Assembly: GCA_914767715.1 (NCBI GenBank)
Contig: OU612068.1
Span: 21,638,001 to 21,702,000 of the forward strand
Origin: Membranipora membranacea
Lineage: Eukaryota > Bryozoa > Gymnolaemata > Cheilostomatida > Membraniporidae
Length of the DNA: 64,000 nucleotides
Reading direction: 5' to 3'
Every line of letters begins with the position of its first letter. Positions within the stretch are counted from its first letter, which is position 1. The notes beneath the pieces were generated by a model, which was not told the DNA's origin, did no database searches, and saw only the letters and a program-made list of their open reading frames with translations. A program made the translations under genes and the position numbers. Positions 40,001-51,200 of this stretch are shown in pieces.

Positions 40001-40247
40001 AATTCAGATGTTATAATTCAGAACACCTGTTAATTCAGACCAGGAAAATTTATCCCTTCAGCCAGATCTCAATGCATTCCAATGTCACTTAATTCAGACT
40101 CTGCTTAATTAGGACAAATTTTTGTGGTCCTCAGAGGTTTGAATTAAGTGAACTGCATTGTGTGCTTTTCTGTTTGTAGCGAAAATTATATCCGTGCCTC
40201 CTCTTATGAAGAAAGCTAAAAGGTTTATGAGTAAGCTTCATCGTTGA
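31094..40247 (+). CDS. ELOA: Elongin A, ten coding exons, 1142 residues
   Basis: Exons: 31094-31195, 31486-31545, 31926-34367, 34597-34702, 35988-36128, 36454-36551, 37350-37451, 38050-38131, 38885-39112, 40180-40247 (TGA). All have AG/GT borders and join in frame. Residues 1-90 form the TFIIS N-terminal (LW) domain, with [12 protein letters not shown] and VAKWKDL. Residues 91-868 are a charged Lys/Ser/His/Asp-rich linker. Residues 869-983 hold the Elongin A core: [13 protein letters not shown], a BC-box [10 protein letters not shown] (936-945) that binds Elongin B/C, and GYVGGVPF with the EPVLKKAT segment. Residues 984-1060 continue with [21 protein letters not shown] and [19 protein letters not shown]. 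The last exon gives the conserved basic tail ending [12 protein letters not shown]. In animals this nuclear protein raises RNA polymerase II elongation rate and, with Elongin B/C and Cullin 5, ubiquitinates stalled polymerase. At 1142 residues it is longer than the human protein (about 770-800) because of the linker. The start has G at -3 and +4. Confidence 0.96.
31926..34367 (+). CDS. ELOA: Elongin A exon 3: giant disordered-linker exon
   Basis: This 2,442-bp exon encodes 814 residues: the end of the TFIIS N-domain, then almost all of the low-complexity linker. It is rich in SSRK/HKSSK/DRS clusters and holds repeated psi-K-x-E motifs that match the SUMO acceptor consensus, several followed by Pro (IKQE, VKQE, MKEEP, VKKEP, IKTE). 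Spacing between these motifs is irregular. Open frames on the opposite strand and in other frames across 33259-34353 are shadows of its biased codons. An 802-codon frame can be read from an internal TTG at 32019, but it is this exon plus intron read-through and not a separate gene. Confidence 0.93.
34703..35987 (+). other. Elongin A intron 4, no recognised content
   Basis: A 1,285-bp intron between GTACGC donor and TTCATTTTAG acceptor. I see no transposon, RNA gene or repeat. Short open frames on either strand lack domains. Confidence 0.7.
36552..37349 (+). other. Elongin A intron 6, no recognised content
   Basis: A 798-bp AT-rich intron (donor CAT|GTAAGT, acceptor TTCGTTGCAG). Nothing else is recognisable. 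Intron 7 (37452-38049) is likewise featureless. Confidence 0.7.
38523..38632. repeat. 22-bp minisatellite in Elongin A intron 8
   Basis: About four to five copies of a 22-bp unit (AAACTTGATTAAAGTAGGGT plus two bases), with the first copies degenerate. It lies wholly within intron 8. Confidence 0.9.
38711..38747. repeat. GGGAGGGTGGGA hairpin in Elongin A intron 8
   Basis: CAGGGAGGGTGGGA is followed by a 9-nt spacer and its exact complement TCCCACCCTCCCTG. The G-rich arm is also close to a G-quadruplex pattern. A similar hairpin lies at about 9719-9742. Confidence 0.85.
39341..39448. repeat. 36-bp repeat, three copies, in Elongin A intron 9
   Basis: CCAAACATGGACCC starts at 39341, 39377 and 39413, giving a 36-bp period. 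Each copy continues with TTTCAAAACTA-like sequence. The array is confined to intron 9 (39113-40179). Confidence 0.9.
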
Positions 40248-41220
40248 GACAAGCTGTTACCTGGTAATCCTGATACCACTACCCCCCCCCCCTCCACTAC
40301 AAGGATGCTAGCAACAGATGACTCGTTATGAGGCATAAGAAACTCTTTAGTCTGAATTTTTGATAATCGTAGTAATTATACATGTACTGCTGCAGTGGTG
40401 GTCTTGTCAAGCGGCTGTGTGACAAGGCTCCTGCAATGGAAGGTTACTGTTTAATTTTCAGATCACCAAGACTTTTCTAAAGATATACAGCTGTTTTTCA
40501 CATTATTTTGGCCGAACATAATGTGAGAAGAAAGCTGTATGTCTTTACAAAAGTCTTTGAGATCTGAAAATTGTGAATGTCATTTCTGTCAAGTTTTACA
40601 CCTGATTGAAGAGCTGTGATCGTTTTCTATACTCTTTTGGTGCCTCAATATTTAATTGTGAACTAATTATAGTTTTTTGTGAGAATTGATTATCTATTAT
40701 ATTATATGATATACACCATCAATGTCTACAAACTTTTCTCAAAAATATTGGCTAGCTTTTTTATAAAGCTATCAACTAATTCTCAACAAAATTGAACACT
40801 GAGAACATTGAATCATTGAATTATTCTCACCAATGCAAGTTCCGGGGAAGCTTTTTTTGTGATGGCAACACTTTGTCTCTATACAATTTTTGGAATGATA
40901 TTGCAGGTTGCAATTTTAATAGACACAACTGACTTTTTTTGTTAGAGCAAAGAGTTAAAGACTCCATGGTTAGAGTATGTGTTTAAGTTGTCTATACATT
41001 GTTTAGGTTTGTCCTAGTGAGCTACAGATTATGAGTGCCTCTTTTTAATTATAGTATTACCTTTGCTAATAAATCAAAGGAAAGAACAACAATTATTCTT
41101 TTATTTTTTCCGGAAATCACCAAGGTCTCGCTATGCGAAGTGTTGTCATATTGTTCTTTCTTCACGTTCAGACATTTTTGTTCCTGAACCATGTACAATA
41201 TCGCACTGTGGTCAAATAAA
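40248..41220 (+). terminator. Putative Elongin A 3' UTR and polyadenylation region
   Basis: After the TGA at 40245-40247 no further coding exon is seen. AATAAA hexamers occur at 41068-41073 and 41215-41220, giving a 3' UTR of about 0.8-1.0 kb if used. The UTR would include a poly(C) run near 40284-40293. The cleavage site is inferred from the hexamers only. Confidence 0.35.
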
Positions 41221-43141
41221 AATAATAATTGTTATGGCAGCTTTGAGGAAAAATACCATAGGAGTGAGATACATATAAGGAGGACATACTCAGCATAGGA
41301 AGAATTAGAAGCCTGGTGTTAAATCAAAATTAAAAAATACATAAGAAAAAGGATGGAAATTACTGAGCACTGTTCAAATATGATTCAATTTGCCTGCATT
41401 AGTGCTCTCTGTATATACCTAGTCCTTACACTCTGATACATTCTACAAGGTCAAAAAAATGCAAATTACAACAGCCTCGAAGATGAGAATAATTTAGATA
41501 ATCACCATCTCCCTCTAGTCAAAACAGCCTGTGTCATAAGAAGCTATTTTTGTACAAAGGTCATTGAAAAGAGGAAAACATGGTGATGGCGTTAATGATA
41601 ATGATAAAATGCATCTCTTTATTAAAGGAAGAACGCGTTATGAATCTAAGTGATAATCACCACTGTTTGATAGAGATAAGATGAGCAAGGGCACAATGAT
41701 GCAGATTAGGATCGGTCTAATTTATCATCATTTGGAGTTGCTCCCTCCTGCACAGATAACCTAACAAGAGGGTTAACAAAATAATGGGAGCAACTTCAAT
41801 TATATTTTACATCACCTGAATGTATTCAAATACTTCCAACAAGAAAATTCTGTTCTCGACCAAAATGCACTGAGGGCTAGAAGTGATGGGTGAGATGCTC
41901 ACCACCAAACACACAGGGGTTGTTTCATGCTGCCAGGGATGCCTTAAAGCAGCATTCGACTCATGGTTTCTAGCTGAAGACCTGTGTCTCGTGCAGCGGC
42001 ATTCGCACTACTTACAGTGTATATTGTATCTCTATGTCAAATAGGGATAGGCCAAGTAGTAATAGGATTAGTTCTTGGATAGGCACTTAACTGACACATT
42101 GAGGAAATTTCCCATAATCTATAAATAGTCACAAATCTTAGTGATATAACTAGTTCTGAGAGACAGAAAACTCATAGCATATGGGATATGGATCCTAGCC
42201 GCAAATAACAATTTGGTGTATGTTTTCAAGCAGAAAACACAGCATTCAGTTCATAAGTAAAATACCGTAATAATCATGACCGGTAAGACAAACTGTCATT
42301 GTAATGAAGAGTTTGTGGCCACTGTCTACAGATAACTTCTCCCACAGTAAACATAATACATCAGCCACTAAAACTATCATTGAAGTTTTCCTCAACCTGT
42401 TAATCTTCTAACACAGGAAGCTGGCCCCCTTTCTTATTTCACACCTTGTAGGCCTAAATACGCTTGGCTTAATGTCATTGTATTGATTTGGAGTTGAGAA
42501 TATAGAAAGGTGTGTATCCTTACAGAATGTCATTGATCGTTTGATCTATCAAGCTTGGGGGAAAACAGAATGGCTGATGAACGACTGGTGTATTGTTTTC
42601 TCTGTGTAGCTTTTCCGAACCTTGTGGTAAAAGGTGGCTGAATTTACCGCATGATTCGCATTTCCCAACATCCAAAGCTCTCCATCAATAAACAACAAAT
42701 CATATATATTAATCCAAATAAATCTGAGATAAAACCTAAACATATAAATGAAATATAATAATAATAAAAATAAATAATGAATCTTTGGCCATCACTGTCC
42801 TCTTAAAACTGTAAATTGAGACCAGATCATCCTGCTTGGAGGACCAACCACCTTCTCAATCTCATAACTAGCAGAGACAGAGCGTACAAGAAGAAAAGTT
42901 GCCCACTTGCAGCCTTAGCTTGAATGAACCAAGGTGTCGGTGTTACGGTATCGTATCACTGTGTAGTCAACTGGTATCAAATATGCAGTCAACAGGGCTT
43001 GTACGTCTCAGCCTTGCTGAAACTCAACTTATCTAAGACTTTCCCAAAATGGATATAGGCTGAGGCTCAGAAGTTGTCTGTGTACTATTGTAAATCATCA
43101 CAAGAGTATCCACAGAAATAAAAACATACACTTATCAAGCC
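41221..43141. other. Intergenic stretch, no gene recognised
   Basis: No supported gene. A weak hairpin (GAGTTGCTCCC at about 41735 and GGGAGCAACTT at about 41788) is the only structure noted. Confidence 0.5.
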
Positions 43142-43371
43142 ATCACCGAGATCCTTACTGTTTAGTAAGAAACAGAAGATCAGGCTACCCCTAAAGAGGG
43201 ACACAAGGTGCCCTAAATCCTCATACTTAGACTGTGATACATCCTAGAAAATTAGAATGCATCCTAGAGGTGAGGCCATGGAAGACCTCCTGATTGTGGA
43301 TGTGCAGTGAGCTGCCAAAACTGAACCAGCAATAATCGGCCATAGGTCGAGAAGCGATTACCAGAGATCCT
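43142..43371 (-). mobile_element. U2-snRNA-headed SINE, copy B, with imperfect target-site duplication
   Basis: Read on the minus strand, the element starts CGCTTCTCGACCTATGGC, matching the first bases of U2 snRNA (ATCGCTTCTCGGCC..TTGGC). It then continues with a body shared with 59692-59913: GGTTCAGTTTTGGCAGCTC, GGCCTCACCTCTAGGATGCA, TTTTCTAGGATGTATCACA, CACCTTG, CCCTCTTTAGGGG. It ends in a hairpin CTGTTT-CTTACT-AAACAG without poly(A). The flanks ATCACCGAGATCCT (43142-43155) and ATTACCAGAGATCCT (43357-43371) are a probable target-site duplication with small differences. Element body is about 43156-43356. This is a non-autonomous retroposon; the partner LINE is not visible. Confidence 0.85.
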
Positions 43372-44064
43372 CACCAGCTAAGTATCTATAAATCTCCCTA
43401 CTCTTCCATTTGGTGATGATGTTATATAAATAATAAACGATGTGTAAAAAGTATTGCTTAAAAAATCTAGAATGCTTTACCACGTTAGTGATTGATGACT
43501 TGACAAAGTGAGTACAAAGTTTGGCAGCCTGCAAGAAATTGACTTCTCTAGTATTTAACAGACTACAGCCCTTCCATCTGGTAAACAAGATTGAAAAGAT
43601 TAACTTCTATGAAAATATAAGTCTTGGTGCTGATTTAATGGGAAATAGGTTTCAACACGGGATACAAAACTAGGGCCCGGGGCCTTTGATTATTCTCCTA
43701 GCTTTTCACACTTAAAAATGACAACACCACAACGCTTCAGACTGACGACTGATGCCAATAACACTGACACGACCCCACAGCGACTGATGATCCAAAGAGT
43801 GGTCGGATGATAACTCAATAATATTTTACGCGAACAGAGCTGTCATTTTGATTGTTGACATCTCGTACTGATTTGTCTGATTTAGATGATGTTGTACGAT
43901 ATGTGTACATCATCCAAGTTCTTTTTATGGTAGAAGGACATCAACAGTGTATTAAGGGTATGTATTTACTATGTTCTTTATTGTGTCCATCCTTGTACTC
44001 GGACGATATGGATCTTTAAGAAAAATAAAGATGCTCCTCAAAATAGTATTATCAGCTTACTTAA

Positions 44065-44278
44065 GGGTGGAGTAGTGGTTAGGATTCAAGCATCGCAATC
44101 TGAGAGTTGTAGGTTCGAATCCCGGCCACTACCCATGCTGCTGAAGGAGGTGAGCTCTCTGGAAAATAGCCTAGCTTGCCCACTCCTACCTTGTACAGGA
44201 GTGGTCTAAATTGAATATGTATATGTATCTATCTTATATTCATGTAAAGATTGCTGGAGAGCAGCTAAATAAAAAAGT
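44065..44278 (+). mobile_element. tRNA-derived SINE
   Basis: The head has an A-box-like TAGTGGTTAGGATTC and a perfect B-box GGTTCGAATCC, with GGGTGGAGTAGTGG and CCACTACCC pairing as a tRNA-like acceptor end. The T-stem and anticodon stem do not pair well, so it is not a working tRNA gene. About 140 bp of unrelated body follow, ending in an A-rich tract (AAATAAAAAAG). Internal RNA polymerase III promoter boxes are therefore present. Confidence 0.75.
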
Positions 44279-47200
44279 GATTTACATTTACATCTACATT
44301 TAAACTCCCAAAAACGACTGACGTGAGACTGATCCCCAGCGCTTATATATCAGCCACGACCACAATCCAACCTCTTCAACATTAGATGCATAAAATTACA
44401 ATAATGAGCAGCAAGATGACAACAGAGCAATGTTTGAGGTTATACTAGGATCAGTGATGAGAGTCGTCTTAAAGGGGAGTATTGGGATCGATATTTAGGA
44501 TAGCAATACTGCCTGAACTGAATGATTTCATGTTTTTCTTTTATAACAACCATTTTAGTAATAGTTATAACTTGTTATCCAAACCCAAGGGTACTCTCTC
44601 GAAATGTATAAAGGCTCATCATTTTTCAAGACCTTATGGAGAGCTATCACCAGCATCCAATTTCCTCATCATTATCCGGATAACACATTAGATATAATAC
44701 AAATCAGTCAAATGCCCATGAAGGAGCTGAAATGTCCTCTGTCAAAATAAATGCTATCATCATTATTAACTGACAAGCACTAATGCCATAATGTCCTCGA
44801 ATTTTTTGTGAATATAAGAAAAACTTTACTGTCTGTGTCCTTGCTTGGCATGTGGTGGTGGTATAAAATGGGGAGTATTTTAAAATTCAATTTAATTTAA
44901 TTTGCAACAACCTCTCATAACCTCGAACCATCCATTTACTTCATGTCTTATTATTTTAAAGGATGTCTTAAACTTCCTGCTTGGATTTTCATTCAGATTC
45001 CAATTTCTGCTCCAAATTGTAGGCGTCATCTGATTATTATGACAACAGTGACATTAAATATGAAATTAGAAGGCAGAGTAGCAGCTTGAGAACTCTGGGT
45101 TGTCACATTTATGTTACATATACTCAGTATGTTGATTGACGCATTTCTCTGTTAATTCTGACTCAACAGGAAAACTTTTACAATAAAATAATCGCACGCT
45201 TAAACCATGGCCTGCAAACACAACTAAACGTCAGTAAAATTTATCCAAACAAATCGCAAGTTCTTCATTGTTTCTTTAACAAACATTTAAACCAATCAGG
45301 CCATGGGACCAAAGCAATAAACGACACCCTCATTCTCAAATGCGATGATCAATGCTGCCACCTATAACAATAAAATTACACCTGACTATTTCTTCATCAT
45401 GGCGTCATTTTTATCGTTTTTAAATCAGCTGTGAAAATTGTGACAACTGTGACATGACGAGATATTACAGTAGGCCTATAAGGTTAAAACATAAATGTGT
45501 GTAATATATGCCACAAAATCGGCTTAGGCTGTCAAAACGTTATAATTGAGCAATGTGACCCATAGGGATGCGCAACGTGATCTTATGCAGCTTACCTGAT
45601 GCACACTTCAGCTATAGAATGTTATGAAATGTTGTGGATGAACACGTGTTCGAATGAATACAAAGAAACATAGATGAATATCACATATGTGGCAATTTGG
45701 GCAATGTTAGTAAGTGTTGTAAACATTATTTATATGTGTAGTATTTACTACATAATGTTTGTTAGTAAACTCAGACACTGTATATATATATATATATATA
45801 TAGTGGCTATCAGTGTGTAGGGCAAATCTTTGCATTGGCGTTGTCCGACCATGTCAGGCTATTTTATCTACCATTAATTACTATTGGGTTAAGGATGCCC
45901 AACATGATTATTTAAGAGGATTTAAGACATGATTTTTTTCTGGGTCATATAAAATGACTCCTTATTTTTGAGTGACACTTAGTTGGGGCCAAATACACAC
46001 AGATGACACTTAAAAGCACAGATTTGAATCTATATATATATATTATATATATATATGTGCTTTTTGTTCCCTGATGTCCAAACTTTATTTTTTCAATCCC
46101 CAATCTATAATCGTCACATTGTGTTCTCAAAATTGATCAGTGATTGGTACTATACATGTCTTTTTGACATAACTTACAGTCTCTGGCCATGTTTGTCAGT
46201 TGTTAGGAGGGGGAGGACAGCCACATTGAGAAAGCTTGTCGGAATATGCTTATGAACTCTATAAGATATTTTGCTGCCACTTGTTGCAGTTCCTCACCTG
46301 AAACCGTGATCTGTTTGACGAGCAAAGTGTTTTCTTCTTTTCTGCTACCATACCTCATAGATTGGACAATATGGGAAAAAATGTCAATCTAAACAATTTA
46401 TGAGCATCATCCATCTAATCATCAACTATCATCGGACCCGACTGAGCATACTGGACATCACAAGATGTTTGTAAACCGACCATTTATGCCAATAAAATGG
46501 GCACATGCGGAGAATGAATTAAATCCAGTATATTTTTTTTATTATTCAAACATTGCACCATATACTGCAACTTTATTAATGAAGTTTAAATTTAAACTTT
46601 GATGCTAGATCACTGCTGGTAGGTAAGTATTCTTTTCCAGGTTATTTAAAAAAAATTCATCCAGCCGAATCATCATATTACATGGAATGATTCGGAATAG
46701 GATAATTTTTCATCCTATACAGCTGTAAATTCATCATTTTGAAAGGCTGTATATATTTAAATTATTCATGTTTATGACTTCAGTCTTATTGACCAGTATA
46801 GATATAGCATGTTGATGGGATTGCAGGATCAAAAGAATTACTACATATTAGGCACAAGGGCTAATTTTGTCCAAGTGTGACATGAATGATACAAATACAA
46901 GTAAGGATGGCTGGAGATGGGTTGACATAGACTGCAGGTATTACTGGTTACCTGGCCTTCAAGAAATTAATATTGAAGGCAACAAAATAGAGGGTTGGAA
47001 TCATTATATGCATGCATTACTATTCGCCTGATCCGGTTTTCAAGCCAGGCTTTTATATGGAAAGCTCACTTGTTATACTCACTTTTCCTACCAGTTTCCG
47101 CCCTAGCCTTATGACCCACATGGGATAAATAGATTACATCATGAAACTGACCAACATCTATTTTGAGCACCATGCACTGTCATAAATAATGATTGTACCC

Positions 47201-47640
47201 TAGAATGTGTTCCTTATGAATGCTAATAAGATATCATTACAACCTACCGCAAGTTGGCAAAGGTTCAAGCAACTATGTTCAACTACAATACTGTTTTATA
47301 ACACAGGCTATCTGTATTTTGAATAAATCACTCTTTTAATTTATTTTCTACCTTTTTTGAATTTTTGTATTCTATGTAAACTACTAATCGTTTTTATGCA
47401 ATCATTAAAAGTTTTATTAGCATTATTTATTACCATTTTCATAAACAATTTTTACTGCAGGCAGACCAGCTTTTTATTTCTCAATCACCCCCTTCAGATA
47501 ATAAAGGTACATGCACATGCCCATACGTACACAACTACGAGGTTGTTATTAGTAGAGAGATGTTCAATGTTGTCTGATTCATGTTCAATCCCTCATAAAA
47601 AAACAAAGATAACATAGCTCTCAGAAGTTTCGAGCACTGG
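44279..47640. other. Intergenic stretch with small simple repeats
   Basis: No gene recognised. It contains (TA)n at 45781-45801 and at about 46030-46056, a perfect 18-bp palindrome AAGTTTAAATTTAAACTT at 46582-46599, and a short hairpin (CCGAATCAT/ATGATTCGG) near 46662-46694. Open frames of up to 86 codons have no recognisable domain. Confidence 0.5.
45781..45801. repeat. (TA)n microsatellite
   Basis: About ten uninterrupted TA dinucleotides. A second, interrupted TA run lies at 46030-46056. Confidence 0.95.
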
Positions 47641-47666
47641 AATAGACTATTACTGCTTACTCAAGC

Positions 47667-47728
47667 CACAGTTACCATCCACAGCTACCATCCACAGTTA
47701 CCATCCACAGTTACCATCCACAGTTACT
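47667..47728. repeat. 13-bp minisatellite (CACAGTTACCATC)
   Basis: Four complete tandem copies plus a partial one, with one C/T change. It lies in intergenic DNA about 500 bp before the small-GTPase-like gene. Confidence 0.9.
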
Positions 47729-48243
47729 ATTCAACTTTATGATATCAATAAATGCACCCTTTGACAACTATTATGTTAACACCTTTTTATAAAAAAATGC
47801 GTTTTCTAAAATTTCATGTCACGCTGTAGCAAAATTTGGCCCAAATAAGCTTTTCTGAATGGATTTCTCCATGAATAGAAATAGGGCTCGTATGAACAAT
47901 TGAGCTTGACCTGAAGGTTACCTTGCTGGCGTTACGTCAACCAAACAAGGAGCATTGTCGTACTCAGGCTCAAAATATTGTGATTCTGCTGAGATTGTGA
48001 ATGGGGCAATTTCCACTGCAACATTGCTTGTGACAAGACAGCTACAAGTTCCGCTCATCACATCGATCGACAAAGTTGACTCCAAGGCTATGCGCGGGTG
48101 TAAACATTGGATTCAGCGTGAAACCACACCTGAATTGACATGTATAAGCGTAGGAAAATTACCAAAAAGGTAACATATACGCCGTACAACATTGCTGACG
48201 TTTGATTGATTCAGCCTCTGCTCTTCCGTCAATAAGGTTCACA

Positions 48244-51200
48244 ATGGCTTCGACTCTTGCTAACAAGAAAGTTGTTGTAGTGTTGGGAGAAGAGAGTTGT
48301 GGTATGACATCGTTACTAGATAGGATTGCTGTCAAGGCGGAGAATGCTGCCTCGTACGACTTAAGTTGTAGAATATCAGGTTAGTCAACAAAACAATCAT
48401 GTAAATTGGTTTTGCATGTTTGAAATCAAAGAAATATTAAATAGTCAGGTTGAGGGAGCTTTTATCTAGAACTAAATTCTGACTGGTGAATAGTATGTTT
48501 AGTTGCTGTTGCTCTTTTGTTGAGAGAGCTTTATCGTTATAATTATATTCATATATTAGGATTACCCTACCTAACCTACCCTCTCAAATTTGTATTCTTG
48601 GGAGAAATCTACACAGCATGATAGTAAGGACATGAACTTACAATAACGTAGTTGGGAATATTCTAATTGAATACCAGCATGGTGAAGGACACATTGACCT
48701 AGTTTTCGTTCCACTTCTGTGGTCCGGATGCGTTCATGAATTATGCAAGACCCATTATGAAAAATGTTGTTTGAACAGATTTAGAAGCATGGTTATACCG
48801 TGTCTTGATGTCTTCAAACAAGTAGGAGGTGGCTCAGTTGGTTAGAGCACCGGTCCTTTAGCATGCCAATGATGAAGGTTGTGGGTTAGAATCCCACTGC
48901 AGTCCATTGACTACATGGGTTAGGTGTGCTACGACCTACCTGCAAGCAGAGAGCAACCTGGCGCAGCTATTGTGGCATCGCCAATAAGGCACTAAAATTT
49001 CGTGGTCTGTGATAAGACATTTGATTCTTTTTAATAAAACCGAGTGTTTGGTGAATGTATAGCCGGATCTGATTGGACCCAATCAAGAGGATGTTAAACA
49101 GTAGTAGGATAAGTTAGCGAAAAGCTATCAGATCGATGTTGTTATTTGTGGATTCTGTTGTGTAAAACGTATCAAAGGTTTGGTCAAAAGTATGGTTTAT
49201 CTATAATCTGACCCTGCAGAAATCCCCAGACCGCATAAGCTGTTGTTGGTTGTTGAATAATGGACTTGGCTTTCACCGGGCAAATATTGAGTGTTCTTGG
49301 TTGGAATTTCATTGGAGTCCATTGAGAAATGGGCTTCTCTTCTGTGCTGTGGGATTCCGGGTTATGGAGTCACCACATTAACTCTCCGCTACTGAGATCT
49401 GTGCTCACGAGCTCGGTATGATGATTCTCACTATGTGACACTGACCTCAAGAGATCAAACACTTGACTCAAGAGCATGCCTCTTAATTCTTAGCAAGTTT
49501 AATATTAAACACAATTCAACTTAACAATGCATGCATTATTTCTACAAGTTATACCTTCTAGTCAATGATGCCATGCATGCCGGCTTTAACTCGTTTAACT
49601 CAATTAGTTGATGGTATATATAATCCAACCAAATGTTATACTGTGCCATTATTAAATAATACGGCGAGTTCTATTTCCCTATAAATATCACTACTGTACA
49701 ATAAATGAAAACATTATAATAAAAACTGTAAAACTTTCATGTTTAAAAAAAAACTGACCTGTCTCCAAATGAAGTTGCAAACAAAGAGCGCTGCTTGACG
49801 ACCAGAGGGTCGCCAAACAAATCAAATCATAATCAAATCATTTCAATTCAATTCAATTCATGCTTTCCATTGGTGAACCATGCTCTTATATAGCATGGTT
49901 CCAGACACATTAAAAAACTGCTGACGTCAATAAGCAAAAAAACAAGATTTAAACACAATTTTCAATTACCACAAAAAGAGGGTTGATCGGCCGCAAGAGT
50001 GGGTTGATCCAGGGTTGATCGGCCGCAAGTGTTGGTTGGTGTAAGTTAGACATCATGCTAATTCTGAATTGTCTCCGTTGGTGCCACCTTTACTGCATTG
50101 TCATGGTTGTCACGGTTCTGGCGTTAGGGTGGCACCGGTATTAAGAATAGAATTTAGATTTGCATATATTTGCCTGTCCCTGATTCGAGGTGATATGCAC
50201 TAGCTGGTAACTGCGTGTCCTCGAGTCGAGGTTGAGTGTACTGATGATGATGCTATCTATAATATTGGATGTTCTTATTGCGTCTGATGTTGATATAGAA
50301 ATTATCCTGTTTGCTGCTGTAAATGCGACATATGCACCCCCCTGGTTGCAATCGTCCTCGATTGCTATGACAATCCTTTGATCTGATGTTTGGATGCGAC
50401 AGTGCTACAGGTGTGAGCTGACTCGACATCAAACTGAGAGCGGATTGGTGCATCAAGACAACAAATATTTTAATCAACACTTGTTATACACTGAGAGAAA
50501 AAATATCCACAGCTGACAACCGATCCCCTTGTTGAACATTGTTTTCGCGCCATGTAGAAGTAAACTCAATGAAACCAAAATAATCATCAGTTGTACATCA
50601 TTATGTATGTAGATGAGGAAGAAATTAGCCTGAGACTGATTGACACAGGTAGATATCGGAGTCAAGAAAAGCAGTATATGATAGACATGTTTGTCTATGT
50701 AGCTGACCTAGTGGTTATCCTTCACAACAGTAACAGCATGACTAGTCCACGCTACATTCAGAAGCTCATTGTAAACGTACAGAAAATAAAAGGTATGTCA
50801 TATAATAGTAGTATAATAGTAGTATAATAGCAGTACAAGAGTAGTATTAAAATAGTATTAGTAGTATAAAAGTAGTAGTAGTAGTAAAAAATTAGTAATA
50901 GTAGTATAGTAATAATTGTAGTATAGTAGTATAATATTAGTTTAAATGAGTAATAGTAGTATAGTAGTATATTGCAGCATAGTAGTAGTATAATAGCCAT
51001 AATAACAGTTTAGTAGTATAATAGTAGTATTAAAGAGGTAGCAGTATATTAGTATTATAATAGTATTATTTTCTATGTGTACAAATGGCTTCTTTGGAGA
51101 GAAACAAGTTGAAGTGATTATACTTGAATCGAGCGGCGGAAGTCGCAGGTGAGAAGGCGGCTGGATATAAGATGTTATTATTATCGACACTTGACATTTA

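Noticed and set aside
44065-44136. Functional tRNA gene
   Set aside because: A and B boxes are good, but T-stem and anticodon stem do not pair and a non-tRNA body with A-rich end follows; called a SINE.
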